A stretch of DNA of 64,000 nt from Thermohalobaculum sp965247385 (GCA_965247385.1 CBDFHG010000002.1:186001-250000); one strand, 5' to 3'; shown: positions 36,852 to 45,739, numbered from the stretch's first letter. Numbers and translations: made by a program. The notes: generated by a model not told the origin, from the letters alone.

Positions 36852-37601
36852 CTAACCCGCCGCCGCGACGATGGCGGAGAAATCCGCCGCCTTCAAGCTG
36901 GCGCCACCTACCAGACCGCCATCGACGTTCGGGACGGCGAATATCTCGCGCGCATTGCCCGGTTTGACCGAGCCGCCATAGAGCAGCCGCACCGCATTGC
37001 CAGTATCTGGGCCAAAGCGTTCGACCAGCCGGGCCCGCATGAAGTCATGCATCTCGGCGATTTCGTTCAGCGAGGGCGTCCGGCCAGTTCCGATGGCCCA
37101 GACCGGCTCGTATGCGACCACCGAACTGGCTGCGGTCGCGCCATCCGGGATTGATCCGGCCAGCTGACCACCGACGATCTCTAGCGCCCGTCCCGAATCG
37201 CGCTCGGCCTCGGTTTCGCCGACGCAGACGATGGCAATCAGCCCAGCGCGCCATCCAGCCTCGGCCTTGGCGCGGACCTCGGCGTCACCCTCGCCGTGAC
37301 CGGCGCGGCGTTCCGAATGACCAACGATGACATGGGTGCCCCCCGCATCGGCGATCATCTCGGCCGAGAGGTCACCGGTATGGGCGCCACTCGCCGCCGC
37401 ATGACAATCCTGCGCACCAATCGCCACCACACTGCCGCGCGCCTTGGCAGCGAAGCCTGCGATCAGGGTGGCTGGCGGGCAGATCAGCACCTCGGCGGCG
37501 CCTGCGCCTGTGCTGGCCGCGATCAGGGCGTCCAATTCGGCGCTCGCGGCGGCCAACCCGTTCATCTTCCAGTTTCCAGCGGCGAGTTTGCGGCGGGTCA
37601 T
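36852..37601 (-). CDS. tpiA: Triosephosphate isomerase
   Basis: Interconverts dihydroxyacetone phosphate and glyceraldehyde 3-phosphate. The 249 residues show AAGNWKMNG (catalytic Lys/Asn near 11-13), HVIVGHSERR (catalytic His), VVAYEPVWAIGTGR (catalytic Glu) and the phosphate loop YGGSVKPGNA/DGGLVGGASL. ATG 37601 is used; 50 further upstream codons are Arg-rich and not TIM-like. It precedes gluQ in the same orientation. Confidence 0.95.
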   Translation of the reverse strand: MTRRKLAAGNWKMNGLAAASAELDALIAASTGAGAAEVLICPPATLIAGFAAKARGSVVAIGAQDCHAAASGAHTGDLSAEMIADAGGTHVIVGHSERRAGHGEGDAEVRAKAEAGWRAGLIAIVCVGETEAERDSGRALEIVGGQLAGSIPDGATAASSVVAYEPVWAIGTGRTPSLNEIAEMHDFMRARLVERFGPDTGNAVRLLYGGSVKPGNAREIFAVPNVDGGLVGGASLKAADFSAIVAAAG

Positions 37602-37644
37602 GTTGTCTCCGGTGATTCTGGGGTGATTCTGGCATCCGCCCAAG

Positions 37645-38028
37645 TTAGGTACTGGCTTTCTTCGCGGCTTTGCGAGCCTTCGCCGCCCGTTTCTGCGCCG
37701 CCGCCATCGTCGCTGGTACCAGCGAGCGGCGTGCCCAGTCCAGCGCCTCATCCGCGTCGTCGAGGGCGCTGTCGGGCAGGCGCATCAGGCCCGGGATAGT
37801 GCGCACCCCGCTCCGGGTGTCGTAGCTGAACGGGTCGGAGCCCGCCGCGGCATAGACTTTTGCCAGGGCAGCATTGGCCTTCATATAAAGGGTGTCATCA
37901 ATCACCAGCGCGAACATCGCGTCGCCCAGATAGACCCCGGCACCGCCGAACATGCGTCGCGTCTCGACCGGACCAAGCGCCCCGAACAGATCGCGCAGAT
38001 GGTTCGCGAACTCAGGGCTTATGGCCAC
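37645..38028 (-). CDS. TfoX N-terminal domain protein
   Basis: A 127-residue protein with the TfoX/Sxy N-terminal domain: FANHLRDLFGALGPVETRRM, FGGAGVYLGDAMFALVIDDT and LYMKANA. Full TfoX (Sxy) is a competence co-activator with CRP, but single-domain versions like this are widespread and of unknown role. The C-terminus is a Lys/Ala-rich tail. The ATG directly abuts the stop of the IscA-type gene, so the two are co-translated. Confidence 0.85.
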   Translation of the reverse strand: MAISPEFANHLRDLFGALGPVETRRMFGGAGVYLGDAMFALVIDDTLYMKANAALAKVYAAAGSDPFSYDTRSGVRTIPGLMRLPDSALDDADEALDWARRSLVPATMAAAQKRAAKARKAAKKAST

Positions 38029-38379
38029 TCAGGGGTCCTTGAACTTGATCGATTCACCGCAGCCGCAGGCTTCCGAGACATTTGGATTGTTGAAGGCGAA
38101 TCCGGATTCCAGCAGCGACGCCTGGTAATCGATCTCGGTTCCGAACAGGAACATCTGCGCCATCGGGGCGATCAGCACCCGGGCGCTGCCTTCCTCGACC
38201 ACGGCGTCGTGTTCGCCAATCTCGGAGGCGTGTTCCATAGTGTACTCCATCCCCGCACAGCCGCCTTTCTTGACGCCGATGCGCAGGCCCTTGATCTCGC
38301 CGCCAGCCATCAGCCGCTCGATCTGCCGCACCGCGGCCGGGGTCATGGTGACAGGGGGTTTCCCTGGAATGCCGAACAT
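38029..38379 (-). CDS. A-type Fe-S carrier (IscA/SufA/ErpA family)
   Basis: Carrier that receives Fe-S clusters from the Isc or Suf scaffold and passes them to apo-proteins. The 116 residues have the three family cysteines: KKGGCAGMEY and, near the C-terminus, SEACGCGESIKF. ATG 38379 is preceded by AGGAGG at good distance; a TTG at 38385 is possible but less likely. It is the first gene of a short operon with the TfoX-domain protein and diverges from a lipoprotein gene. Confidence 0.93.
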   Translation of the reverse strand: MFGIPGKPPVTMTPAAVRQIERLMAGGEIKGLRIGVKKGGCAGMEYTMEHASEIGEHDAVVEEGSARVLIAPMAQMFLFGTEIDYQASLLESGFAFNNPNVSEACGCGESIKFKDP

Positions 38380-38490
38380 GGACAAAGCCTCCTGCGCAAT
38401 ATCTAGGCCGCGCTTGAGGAATTCTCAAGCGTCTGTCACGCTTCTGATGCCGGAATTGACAATGAAACAACAGTTATTTTGAGAAAGAAA

Positions 38491-38979
38491 ATGCTCAAAA
38501 ATGCCCTGATGGCCCTTGCGGCTTCATTGCTGAGCGGGTGCCTTTTCACACCCGAGCCGGTTTTCAACGCCTCCAACAGCTGGCCAATTGGCAAAATGCC
38601 GGAGTTCACAGCCTTCGTTGAAGCCTGGGAAAGTTTTGTCGGCGTTGACGATTCACCGCGCGAAATGATCGGGGACGGCGGGCGCGGAATGGTCGTCGAT
38701 GGCATCCTCGTGGTTCAGGATGGGAGAGACTACTACGCGCTCGCAGTGGTCGCGGGCCGGCCGCTTAGCTGCGTCATTCATGCGGATGACACCATCGAGA
38801 AGGTGGCGGCGGCGCATGGCGTGACGATCGAGGTGGACCGTTCCGAAGCCAAGGAACTGGATGCGCTAGTTCCGGTGCCAGTGAAGGCGGACGGGCCGCC
38901 GGAGGCCCTAGTCGCTTTCATTCGCGATCAGTTCGCCAATCAGGCGCTCGCTTGTTCGATGCTTAAACGCGGTGGGTAG
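38491..38979 (+). CDS. Predicted lipoprotein of unknown function
   Basis: The 162 residues start with a signal peptide ending in the lipobox LLSGC (Cys near residue 18), so the mature protein should be lipid-anchored. The mature part has no family I recognise. It is acidic, with a strand-rich middle (GMVVDGILVVQDGRDYYALA) and a second cysteine pair (SCVIH, LACSM). ATG 38491 gives a compact signal; a TTG at 38479 would add MRKK. It is convergent with the DUF59 gene (10-base gap). Confidence 0.75.
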   Translation: MLKNALMALAASLLSGCLFTPEPVFNASNSWPIGKMPEFTAFVEAWESFVGVDDSPREMIGDGGRGMVVDGILVVQDGRDYYALAVVAGRPLSCVIHADDTIEKVAAAHGVTIEVDRSEAKELDALVPVPVKADGPPEALVAFIRDQFANQALACSMLKRGG

Positions 38980-38989
38980 GCGGCAGGGG

Positions 38990-39340
38990 TCAGATGAATC
39001 CCAGTTCCAGCCGCGCCTCGTCGGACAGATTCTCCATGCCCCAGGGCGGCTCCCAAACCAATTGAACATTGACCGTTTTCACGCCTGGAAGCGGCTCGAC
39101 CGCATCGGCGACCCAGCCGGGCATCTCGCCAGCTACCGGGCAGCCCGGCGCCGTCAGGGTCATGTCGATTTCTATATTGCTCTCACCGTCGATACTGATG
39201 CGGTAAATCAGGCCGAGGTCGTAGATGTTCACCGGAATCTCGGGATCATGCACGGTCCGACAGGCCTCGACGATCTGCTCGTAGAGCGGATGGTCGGTGC
39301 TGGACGGCGCGATGATCGGTTCACCGGTCTGGACGTTCAT
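38990..39340 (-). CDS. DUF59/MIP18-family Fe-S assembly protein (SufT-like)
   Basis: The 116-residue product belongs to the MIP18/SufT group, which helps mature Fe-S proteins. Motifs: VEACRTVHDPEIPVNIYDLG, the reactive-Cys strand TLTAPGCPVAGEM and VQLVWEPPWG. The start at ATG 39340 (MNVQTGEP) has AAGGA nine bases upstream. It lies close to the A-type carrier gene, in line with a shared Fe-S role, but is transcribed separately and diverges from tgt. Confidence 0.88.
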   Translation of the reverse strand: MNVQTGEPIIAPSSTDHPLYEQIVEACRTVHDPEIPVNIYDLGLIYRISIDGESNIEIDMTLTAPGCPVAGEMPGWVADAVEPLPGVKTVNVQLVWEPPWGMENLSDEARLELGFI

Positions 39341-39409
39341 GACACTGATTCCTTGGCTTTCAGATAATACCATATAGAAAGCCTCGACAATATCGTCCAG
39401 AGAAAGCGC

Positions 39410-40537
39410 ATGTCTCAGTTCAAGTTCCAGATTGATTCTCGCGACGGGCGTGCGCGCCGCGGGCGGATCACCACGCCGCGTGGCGAGATCCGAACGCCCG
39501 CCTTCATGCCCGTGGGTACCGCGGGCACGGTCAAGGCGATGCTGCCCGAGAATGTCGCCGCTACCGGCGCGGATATCCTGTTGGGCAACACCTATCACCT
39601 GATGCTGCGCCCCGGCGCGCAACGGGTAGCGGATATGGGCGGTTTGCACCGGTTCATGAACTGGGAGAAGCCGATCCTGACCGATTCCGGCGGGTTCCAG
39701 GTGATGTCGCTGGCCGAGTTGCGCCGGATGAGCGAGGACGGGGTAAGGTTTCGCAGCCATATCGACGGCTCCGAGCATATGCTCAACCCGGAATCCTCGA
39801 TGGAAATTCAGCGGCTGCTGGGCTCAGATATTGTCATGGCCTTCGACGAATGCACCCCGTTTCCAGCCGAAAAGGAGGTTGCGGCGGTATCGATGAAATT
39901 GTCGATGCGCTGGGCGAAGCGTTCGCGTGAGGCGTTCGGGGACCGGCCCAGACATGCAATGTTCGGAATACAACAAGGAAGTGTTTTCAAAGACCTACGG
40001 GAAGAATCTTCCAACTCACTTCAGGAAATCGACTTCGAGGGCTACGCCATCGGCGGCCTCGCCGTGGGTGAAGGCCAGGCCCGGATGTTCGAGGTTCTGG
40101 ACTATGCGCCCGCCATGCTGCCCGACGACCGCCCGCGCTATCTGATGGGGGTGGGCAAGCCCGACGACCTGGTCGGCGCGGTGGCGCGCGGGATCGATAT
40201 GTTCGACTGCGTGCTGCCGTCGCGCTCGGGCCGCACCGGACAGGCCTTCACCCGGCGCGGTGTCGTCAACATCAGGAACGCCCGCCACGCCGCCGACCCG
40301 CGCCCGCTGGACCCGGATTGCACCTGCCCGGCCTGCCGCAGCTACAGCCGGGCCTATCTGCACCATGTGAACAAGGCCGGTGAGATCATCGCGTCGATGC
40401 TGATGACTTGGCATAATCTACATTATTATCAGGAGCTTATGGCTGGGATTCGAGATGCCGTCGGTGCCGGAACGCTGGCGCAGTTCACTGCCGCGTTCCG
40501 GGCCGAGCAGGCAGGAGGCGACTTGGCGCCGCTTTAG
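39410..40537 (+). CDS. tgt: tRNA-guanine transglycosylase
   Basis: Exchanges G34 of tRNA-Asp, -Asn, -His and -Tyr for preQ1 in queuosine synthesis. The 375 residues contain LTDSGGFQVMSL (catalytic Asp), FGIQQGSV and GLAVGEGQ (substrate pocket), DCVLPSRSGRTGQAFTRRG (nucleophile Asp region) and the zinc site CTCPACRSYSRAYLHH. A stretch at about 39945-40030 and another at 40405-40450 use AT-rich codons unlike the rest of the gene. GluQ-RS, which acts on queuosine, is encoded 2.6 kb upstream. The last codons overlap a remnant on the opposite strand. Confidence 0.96.
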   Translation: MSQFKFQIDSRDGRARRGRITTPRGEIRTPAFMPVGTAGTVKAMLPENVAATGADILLGNTYHLMLRPGAQRVADMGGLHRFMNWEKPILTDSGGFQVMSLAELRRMSEDGVRFRSHIDGSEHMLNPESSMEIQRLLGSDIVMAFDECTPFPAEKEVAAVSMKLSMRWAKRSREAFGDRPRHAMFGIQQGSVFKDLREESSNSLQEIDFEGYAIGGLAVGEGQARMFEVLDYAPAMLPDDRPRYLMGVGKPDDLVGAVARGIDMFDCVLPSRSGRTGQAFTRRGVVNIRNARHAADPRPLDPDCTCPACRSYSRAYLHHVNKAGEIIASMLMTWHNLHYYQELMAGIRDAVGAGTLAQFTAAFRAEQAGGDLAPL

Positions 40538-40620
40538 AACCGAAGCGACCAGCCAACCGAAAAGATATGCGCATCCGCCTGCACCACCGAGACGTTTTCG
40601 CAATCCGTCGCCAGGTCGAA
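40534..40620 (-). pseudogene. C-terminal tail of an outer-membrane beta-barrel protein
   Basis: On the minus strand, ending at a TAA that overlaps the tgt stop, the frame reads FDLATDCENVSVVQADAHIF then SVGWSLRF. The alternating pattern and final Phe are typical of the last strand of an outer-membrane barrel recognised by BamA. Further upstream the frame loses protein character. It is probably the scrap of a deleted gene that once converged with tgt. The rest of 40621-40749 shows nothing. Confidence 0.4.
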
Positions 40621-40749
40621 TCGGCACAAGTCATTTCGTCGATGACGAGGTCGGGCAATGGTGCTGCGGATTCGTTATTCCGGCTTGCTCAGGCTGGACG
40701 GATGCTGCTCCGTTCGCCATAGTCCCAGCGACGTCAAGGAGTGAGTCGG

Positions 40750-41139
40750 ATGGGCATTCTAAACGAGATCAACCAGCTTCTGACCTGGTGGAACGGCCAG
40801 ACCTTCGGCACCCGGGTGTTCACCGCGCGCAAGGGCCAGAAGGTGGGTGAGGACGAGCAAGGCAACCAGTTCTATCAGACCGCCGACGGCAAGCGCCGCT
40901 GGGTGACCTATAGCGGTGTAGTCGAGGCCAGCAGGGTCTCGCCCGACTGGCATGGCTGGCTGCACCACACCTTCGACGATGCACCCTGCACAACGCCCTT
41001 GCCGCGCAAGGATTGGGAGAAAGACCACGCGCCCAACCTCACCGGCACCGATGGCGCCTATCATCCACCGGGCAGCGTCGTCACGCCGTCGCTGCGCCCG
41101 CGCGTCGCCGGCGATTACGAAGCCTGGCAACCGGAGTAA
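40750..41139 (+). CDS. NDUFA12-like complex I accessory subunit
   Basis: Homologue of mitochondrial NDUFA12 (B17.2), an accessory subunit of NADH:quinone oxidoreductase found in alphaproteobacteria. The 129 residues have TWWNGQTFGTRVFTARKGQK, VGEDEQGNQFYQT then KRRWVTYSG, and WHGWLHHTFDDAP, all family hallmarks. ATG 40750 has AAGGAG upstream. It starts a co-directional run with mlaD and a DUF2155 gene, the usual Rhodobacterales order. Confidence 0.93.
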   Translation: MGILNEINQLLTWWNGQTFGTRVFTARKGQKVGEDEQGNQFYQTADGKRRWVTYSGVVEASRVSPDWHGWLHHTFDDAPCTTPLPRKDWEKDHAPNLTGTDGAYHPPGSVVTPSLRPRVAGDYEAWQPE

Positions 41140-41145
41140 CGCGGC

Positions 41146-41592
41146 ATGGCAAACAATGCGGCTGAAACTCTGATCGGCTCCGTCGTCCTGGTGGCGGCGG
41201 CAGGGTTTCTGTTCTACGCGGCGAATTCCGCCGATGTCGGCGTTGACGCTTCGCGCTATGAGTTGGTGGCCAAATTCCGCAAGGCCGAGGGTATCGATAT
41301 CGGCGGCGATGTGCGCATCGCCGGAATCAAGGTTGGCAACATCTCGGGCATGGAACTGGACACGGATACCTACCGGGCGACCGTCACCTTCGCCATCGAT
41401 AACGCTGTGAAGGTGCCCGAGGATTCGGAGGCCATAATCACGTCGGCCAGCCTGTTGGGAGATTCCTACATCTCGATCGGTCCGGGCGGTTCCGACTTGA
41501 TGCTGGAACCGGGTGACGAGATCGAGATCACCCAGGGATCGATCAACATCACCGATCTGATCAGCAAGTTCGCGGGCGGCAGGACCCAGTGA
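41146..41592 (+). CDS. mlaD: Outer-membrane lipid asymmetry protein MlaD
   Basis: Membrane-anchored MCE-domain protein of the Mla system, which moves phospholipids between outer and inner membrane. The 148 residues have one N-terminal membrane helix (LIGSVVLVAAAGFLFYAA, ~9-27) and one MCE domain (AEGIDIGGDVRIAGIKVGNI ... ASLLGDSYISIGPG). It follows the NDUFA12 gene by 6 bases. No mlaE/mlaF partners lie in the window. Confidence 0.92.
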   Translation: MANNAAETLIGSVVLVAAAGFLFYAANSADVGVDASRYELVAKFRKAEGIDIGGDVRIAGIKVGNISGMELDTDTYRATVTFAIDNAVKVPEDSEAIITSASLLGDSYISIGPGGSDLMLEPGDEIEITQGSINITDLISKFAGGRTQ

Positions 41593-41616
41593 GCAAGGGC
41601 GCGGTGGGCAATCCCC

Positions 41617-42210
41617 ATGGGTGGAGCTAGATCGGACTTGTTCAATCTGTTGGGCCGGGTTCTCCCGGCATCGCTGCTGATAGTCGTCGCCGCTCTGGCC
41701 TCACCATTGGCCGCGCAGGAGAGCGATGAGGGTGGAATTGTCACCAAATCGCTGGAGCCGCTGGAGCCTGCCACGGGCGGCGCGGACGACTCCGGTACCA
41801 GCGGGAACAGTCGCTTCAAGCCCGCCCCGTTCCGGACCCTGGAAATTCCGCAACAGCCGGAATTGATCGAGCCGGTTGAAACCGCGGCGCAACTTGGCGC
41901 CCGGATGCGTCTGCTGGACAAGATGACCGGGCGGACCCAGACGGTCGAGATCGCCACCGGGACCGATCAGATGGTCGATCGTCTGCGTATCCGGATCGAA
42001 ACCTGCCGCGCACCGCAGGACAACGCCCAGCACGGAACCATGGCTTTCGTGCAGATCTGGGACACTAAGCGGGCGGAACCTGAATCGGCGTTTTCAGGTT
42101 GGATGTTCGCCGAAAGCCCGGCGCTCTCGGCGCTCGATCACCCGCGCTATGACGTCTGGGTGATCAGTTGCACCACCTCACCAGGTGAAGCCCCCGCAGC
42201 CAGCGAATAA
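41617..42210 (+). CDS. DUF2155 domain periplasmic protein
   Basis: The 197 residues have a signal peptide (hydrophobic core ~17-33, likely cleavage after PLAAQ), a Pro/Glu-rich linker and a C-terminal DUF2155 domain. The domain pattern is ARMRLLDKMTGRTQTVEIAT, RLRIRIETCRAP and AFVQIWDTK...FSGWMFAESPALSALDHP. The family is alphaproteobacterial and of unknown function. Its last 64 bases overlap the 3' end of aat on the other strand. Confidence 0.9.
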   Translation: MGGARSDLFNLLGRVLPASLLIVVAALASPLAAQESDEGGIVTKSLEPLEPATGGADDSGTSGNSRFKPAPFRTLEIPQQPELIEPVETAAQLGARMRLLDKMTGRTQTVEIATGTDQMVDRLRIRIETCRAPQDNAQHGTMAFVQIWDTKRAEPESAFSGWMFAESPALSALDHPRYDVWVISCTTSPGEAPAASE

Positions 42211-42806
42211 AAATCCGCCTGTGTGCCGACCGCACGATTGAGCAGTTCATGGTAATGCGCCTTGGGCACATTGCGCGCACCCAGCGCCTCCAGATGCGGC
42301 GTGGTGAACTGGGTGTCTAGCAGGGTGAATCCACCAGCTTTCAATCGCGCCACCAGATAGGCCAACGCAATCTTCGAGGTGTCGCGCGCATGGCTGAACA
42401 TGCTTTCGCCAAAGAACGCGCCACCGAGGCGAACGCCGTAAAGGCCACCTGCAAGCTCGCGGTCGATCCAAACCTCGACCGAATGCGCGTGGCCCATGCG
42501 GTTGAGCCCGATATAGAGGTTGCGGATGGTTTCGTTGATCCAGGTCGCGTCGCGCGTCGCGCAGGCATCGACGACGGCGGCGAAGGCATGGTCGATGCGA
42601 ATCTGGTAGCCGCCCTTCAGAATCCGCCTTTTTAACGACCGGGACAGGTGGAAGTCGTGCAACGGCAGAATGCCGCGCTTGCGCGGATCGACCCAGAAAA
42701 TTTCGTCCGCCACAGAACTGTCGGCCATCGGAAACACACCAGCTGCGTAAGCGCGCAGCACCAGCGCCGGGGTCACCACAAGGTTCGGTGATTCTGCATC
42801 CTTCAT
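42147..42806 (-). CDS. aat: Leucyl/phenylalanyl-tRNA--protein transferase
   Basis: Adds Leu or Phe from tRNA to proteins with N-terminal Lys or Arg, marking them for ClpS/ClpAP (N-end rule). The 219 residues show YAAGVFPMADS, WVDPRKRGILPLHDFHLSRS, VEVWIDRELAGGLYGVRLG and FGESMFSHARDTSKIAL. ATG 42806 has GTGGGG upstream; ATG 42836 is an alternative. The gene converges on and overlaps the DUF2155 gene by 64 bases. Confidence 0.94.
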   Translation of the reverse strand: MKDAESPNLVVTPALVLRAYAAGVFPMADSSVADEIFWVDPRKRGILPLHDFHLSRSLKRRILKGGYQIRIDHAFAAVVDACATRDATWINETIRNLYIGLNRMGHAHSVEVWIDRELAGGLYGVRLGGAFFGESMFSHARDTSKIALAYLVARLKAGGFTLLDTQFTTPHLEALGARNVPKAHYHELLNRAVGTQADFYSLAAGASPGEVVQLITQTS

Positions 42807-42936
42807 GACCCCACGATAGCAGAATTCATGAGTCATTTCCTTGATTTGTATCGTAAATCCCGGATTGCTTTGGGCTTGATCCAGGGCTTCGCGGGTCGTG
42901 TTTTGCGGCACCGCAAATCATACCGGATTCACTGTC

Positions 42937-44283
42937 CTACTCCATCTCCTTCGCCAGCCATTTCTCCAGCCAGTGGATGTTGTAGTCTCCCGACTGGATA
43001 TCAGGATGGTCCAACAGCGCGTGGAACAGCGGCGTGGTGGTGTCGATGCCGTCGACCACGAGTTCGCCCAGCGCCCGTTTCAGCCGCATCAGGCAATCGG
43101 GCCGGTCGGCGCCGGAGACGATCAGCTTGCCGATCAGGCTGTCGTAATAGGGGGGCACCGAGTAACCCGCGTACAGCCCTGAATCCATCCGCACGCCCAG
43201 ACCGCCGGGGGCGTGAAAACCCTTCACCAGTCCGGGGCAGGGGGTAAAGCTGGGAATCCGCTCGGCATTGATACGGCATTCGATAGCGTGGCCGCGCGGC
43301 TTGATATCCGATTGCGTGAACGACAGCTTCTCGCCCGCCGCGATGCGAATTTGCTCGCGCACCAGATCGACGCCAAATACCGACTCGGTCACCGGGTGCT
43401 CGACTTGCAACCGGGTGTTCATCTCGATGAAATAGAACTCGCCTTCCTCATAGAGAAACTCGATGGTGCCGACGCCCCGGTAACCCATGTCCCGGATGGC
43501 ATCGGCGCAGATGCCGCCGATCCGGGCGCGGGTCTCGGCGTCGATCACCGGCGAGGGCGATTCCTCAAAAACCTTCTGGTGGCGGCGTTGCAACGAACAG
43601 TCGCGCTCGCCCAGATGGCAGGCATTGCCATGGGTGTCGCCGATCACTTGAACCTCGATATGACGGGGCAGGGTGAGGTATTTCTCCAGATAGACCGCAT
43701 CGTTGCCGAAGGCGGCCTTGGACTCGGCCCGCGCCTGGCTGAAGGCATGCGCCATGTCAGCCTCGGTCGGCGCCAGCTTCATGCCCCGCCCGCCACCACC
43801 GGCGGCGGCCTTGACCAGCACCGGATAACCAATGTCCCGCGCCACCCGAAGCGCGTCATCGATGGTATCGACGCCGCCCGCGGAGCCGGGCACACAGGGC
43901 ACGCCCAGTTTCTTCACCGTCTCCTTGGCAGCGATCTTGTCGCCCATGGTGCGAATATGTTCCGGGGTCGGACCAATGAAGGCGACCCCATGCTCCTCGA
44001 CGATCTGGGCGAAACCGGCGTTCTCGCTGAGGAAGCCATAACCCGGATGCACCGCGTCGGCGCCGGTGATCTCGCAGGCGGTCAGGATAGCGGGCTGGTT
44101 GAGGTAGCTTCGGGCGCTCGAGGGCGGGCCGATGCAGACGCTCTCGTCGGCCAGGCGCACATGCATTGCCTTTTCGTCGGCGGTCGAATGAACCGCGACG
44201 GTGCTGATGCCCATTTCCTTGGCGGCGCGGTGGATGCGCAGGGCAATCTCGCCACGATTGGCGATTAGAATTTTTTTGAACAC
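42937..44283 (-). CDS. accC: Acetyl-CoA carboxylase, biotin carboxylase subunit
   Basis: ATP-grasp enzyme that carboxylates biotin on AccB, the first step of fatty-acid synthesis. The 448 residues have the N-terminal FKKILIANRGEIALR, the ATP-binding glycine loop KAAAGGGGRGMK (~159), RDCSLQRRHQKVFEE, and the metal/active-site run FIEMNTRLQVEHPVTE. It lies 16 bases after accB in the same operon, the usual order. Confidence 0.96.
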   Translation of the reverse strand: MFKKILIANRGEIALRIHRAAKEMGISTVAVHSTADEKAMHVRLADESVCIGPPSSARSYLNQPAILTACEITGADAVHPGYGFLSENAGFAQIVEEHGVAFIGPTPEHIRTMGDKIAAKETVKKLGVPCVPGSAGGVDTIDDALRVARDIGYPVLVKAAAGGGGRGMKLAPTEADMAHAFSQARAESKAAFGNDAVYLEKYLTLPRHIEVQVIGDTHGNACHLGERDCSLQRRHQKVFEESPSPVIDAETRARIGGICADAIRDMGYRGVGTIEFLYEEGEFYFIEMNTRLQVEHPVTESVFGVDLVREQIRIAAGEKLSFTQSDIKPRGHAIECRINAERIPSFTPCPGLVKGFHAPGGLGVRMDSGLYAGYSVPPYYDSLIGKLIVSGADRPDCLMRLKRALGELVVDGIDTTTPLFHALLDHPDIQSGDYNIHWLEKWLAKEME

Positions 44284-44299
44284 GGGCGCGCTCCGCCGC

Positions 44300-44803
44300 T
44301 CAATCGATGATCATCAACGGGTGACCGAATTCAATCGGTTCCCCATCGGCGACCAGAATCTGGCGCACCGTTCCTGCGCGCGGGCTGGGTATCTGGTTCA
44401 TCGTCTTCATTGCTTCGATGATCAGCACTGTCTGACCCTCGGCAACCGTATCACCAACCTTGACGAAAGGATCGGTGCCGGGCTCGGATGACAGGTAGGC
44501 GGTGCCCACCATGGGCGAGGTCAGCGCATTTGCCTGAACTGGCTCCGCCGACCCGGCGGGGGCTTCGGTCGGAGCGGTGGCGATGGGTTCCGGGGCCTGA
44601 TGCACGGGGGCCTGAAGAACCGGGGCATGTGCGGGAGCATGGACCGGAGCCGGAGCCACCGGCCAGGCCCGCGACAAGCGTACGCGCAACTCGTTATTAT
44701 TGGCGTATTCCCGCTCGACTTCGATCTCGGTCAGTTCGGATTCCTGAAGGAGTTCCGCCATCGCGCGGATGAAAGCAACATCCTGTTCGACGTTCTTGTT
44801 CAT
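44300..44803 (-). CDS. accB: Acetyl-CoA carboxylase biotin carboxyl carrier protein
   Basis: Carries biotin between the carboxylase and transferase of acetyl-CoA carboxylase. The 167 residues have an N-terminal helix region, a flexible Ala/Pro-rich linker (~68-105) and the biotinyl domain with LTSPMVGTAYL and the biotinylated Lys in IEAMKTMN (near residue 133). ATG 44803 starts MNKNVEQDVAFIRAM; the frame upstream is not similar to AccB. It is the first gene of accB-accC. Confidence 0.95.
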   Translation of the reverse strand: MNKNVEQDVAFIRAMAELLQESELTEIEVEREYANNNELRVRLSRAWPVAPAPVHAPAHAPVLQAPVHQAPEPIATAPTEAPAGSAEPVQANALTSPMVGTAYLSSEPGTDPFVKVGDTVAEGQTVLIIEAMKTMNQIPSPRAGTVRQILVADGEPIEFGHPLMIID

Positions 44804-44953
44804 GTTCCCCCGTCCGGCATCTGCCGCGATTGCCTGGCACCCACGACGGGCCCCAAGTAGTCGGCCTGCCCACACCAGCCCTTTGGTCTTGCGTTATACG
44901 AGAAAGCAAGGCGCGCGAAAAGCCATGTGTTCATTCGCCGGCGCCCAACCTGC

Positions 44954-45739
44954 TCAGTTCATCGCAGCGCGCGCTTGGGCGACCGCAGCCAGCATCTGGT
45001 CAATCGGCAGATAGCCTCGGATGATCTGGTTGCCGATGATGAAACTAGGCGTTCCTTGCAGTCCCATTTCTCGGGCCAGAGCATAGGTGTCACCGATTCG
45101 CGCCTCGATCTCGGCGCTGGCGGCCCGCGCTTTCAGTTCGGTGATGTCATAGCCGATGTTGCGGGCGATCTGATAGGCAACGGCTTCGGTCAACTGCCCC
45201 TCGAATTGCATCAGCGCGTCATTGAGAGCCTCAAAGTTTGCCGGATCGAGGTCGAGCGCCGCTTGCGCCATGCGTGCGGCAGCCGTCGAGTCGGGGCCCA
45301 GGATCGGGAATTCCTTGACCACCAGCCGGATGTTGGGGTCACGCTGAAGCAACTCCTTCACCTCAGGATGCGCCTTCTTGCAATAGCCGCAGCGGTAGTC
45401 GGCAAATTCGACCACGGTCAGGTCGCCGTCCGGATTGCCGGTAACCCAGGAGTTCGGGTCGTTGTAGAGTGCATCGCCGTTCGCCACGATCAGCGCCGCA
45501 TCCGCCTGCTTCGAATCCGCGGCGCGGCGCGCCTCGAGGATCTGGATCGCCTCCATGAGAACCTCGGGGAATTCCAGCAAATAGGCACGGACTTCAATCC
45601 GAAATGCTTCGCGCTCGGCCGGCGTCATATCCGAGATCGCGGGGCGCGACTGTTCCTGTGCGGCGGCCAGTCCAGGCGAGATCAGTCCAGGCAGGGCCAG
45701 GGAAATGGCAAGGACGGCTTGGGCAATTGCTTGGCGCAT
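44954..45739 (-). CDS. DsbA-family thiol:disulfide oxidoreductase
   Basis: Periplasmic thioredoxin-fold protein. The 261 residues have a signal peptide (~1-27), an N-terminal helical segment typical of ScsC/BdbD-like proteins (TPAEREAFRIEVRAYLLEFP) and the active site FADYRCGYCKKAHPE (CGYC near residue 117), with the cis-Pro loop GLQGTPSFIIGN. It probably oxidises or isomerises disulfides in exported proteins. The gene lies between the M48 protease gene and accB. Confidence 0.9.
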   Translation of the reverse strand: MRQAIAQAVLAISLALPGLISPGLAAAQEQSRPAISDMTPAEREAFRIEVRAYLLEFPEVLMEAIQILEARRAADSKQADAALIVANGDALYNDPNSWVTGNPDGDLTVVEFADYRCGYCKKAHPEVKELLQRDPNIRLVVKEFPILGPDSTAAARMAQAALDLDPANFEALNDALMQFEGQLTEAVAYQIARNIGYDITELKARAASAEIEARIGDTYALAREMGLQGTPSFIIGNQIIRGYLPIDQMLAAVAQARAAMN

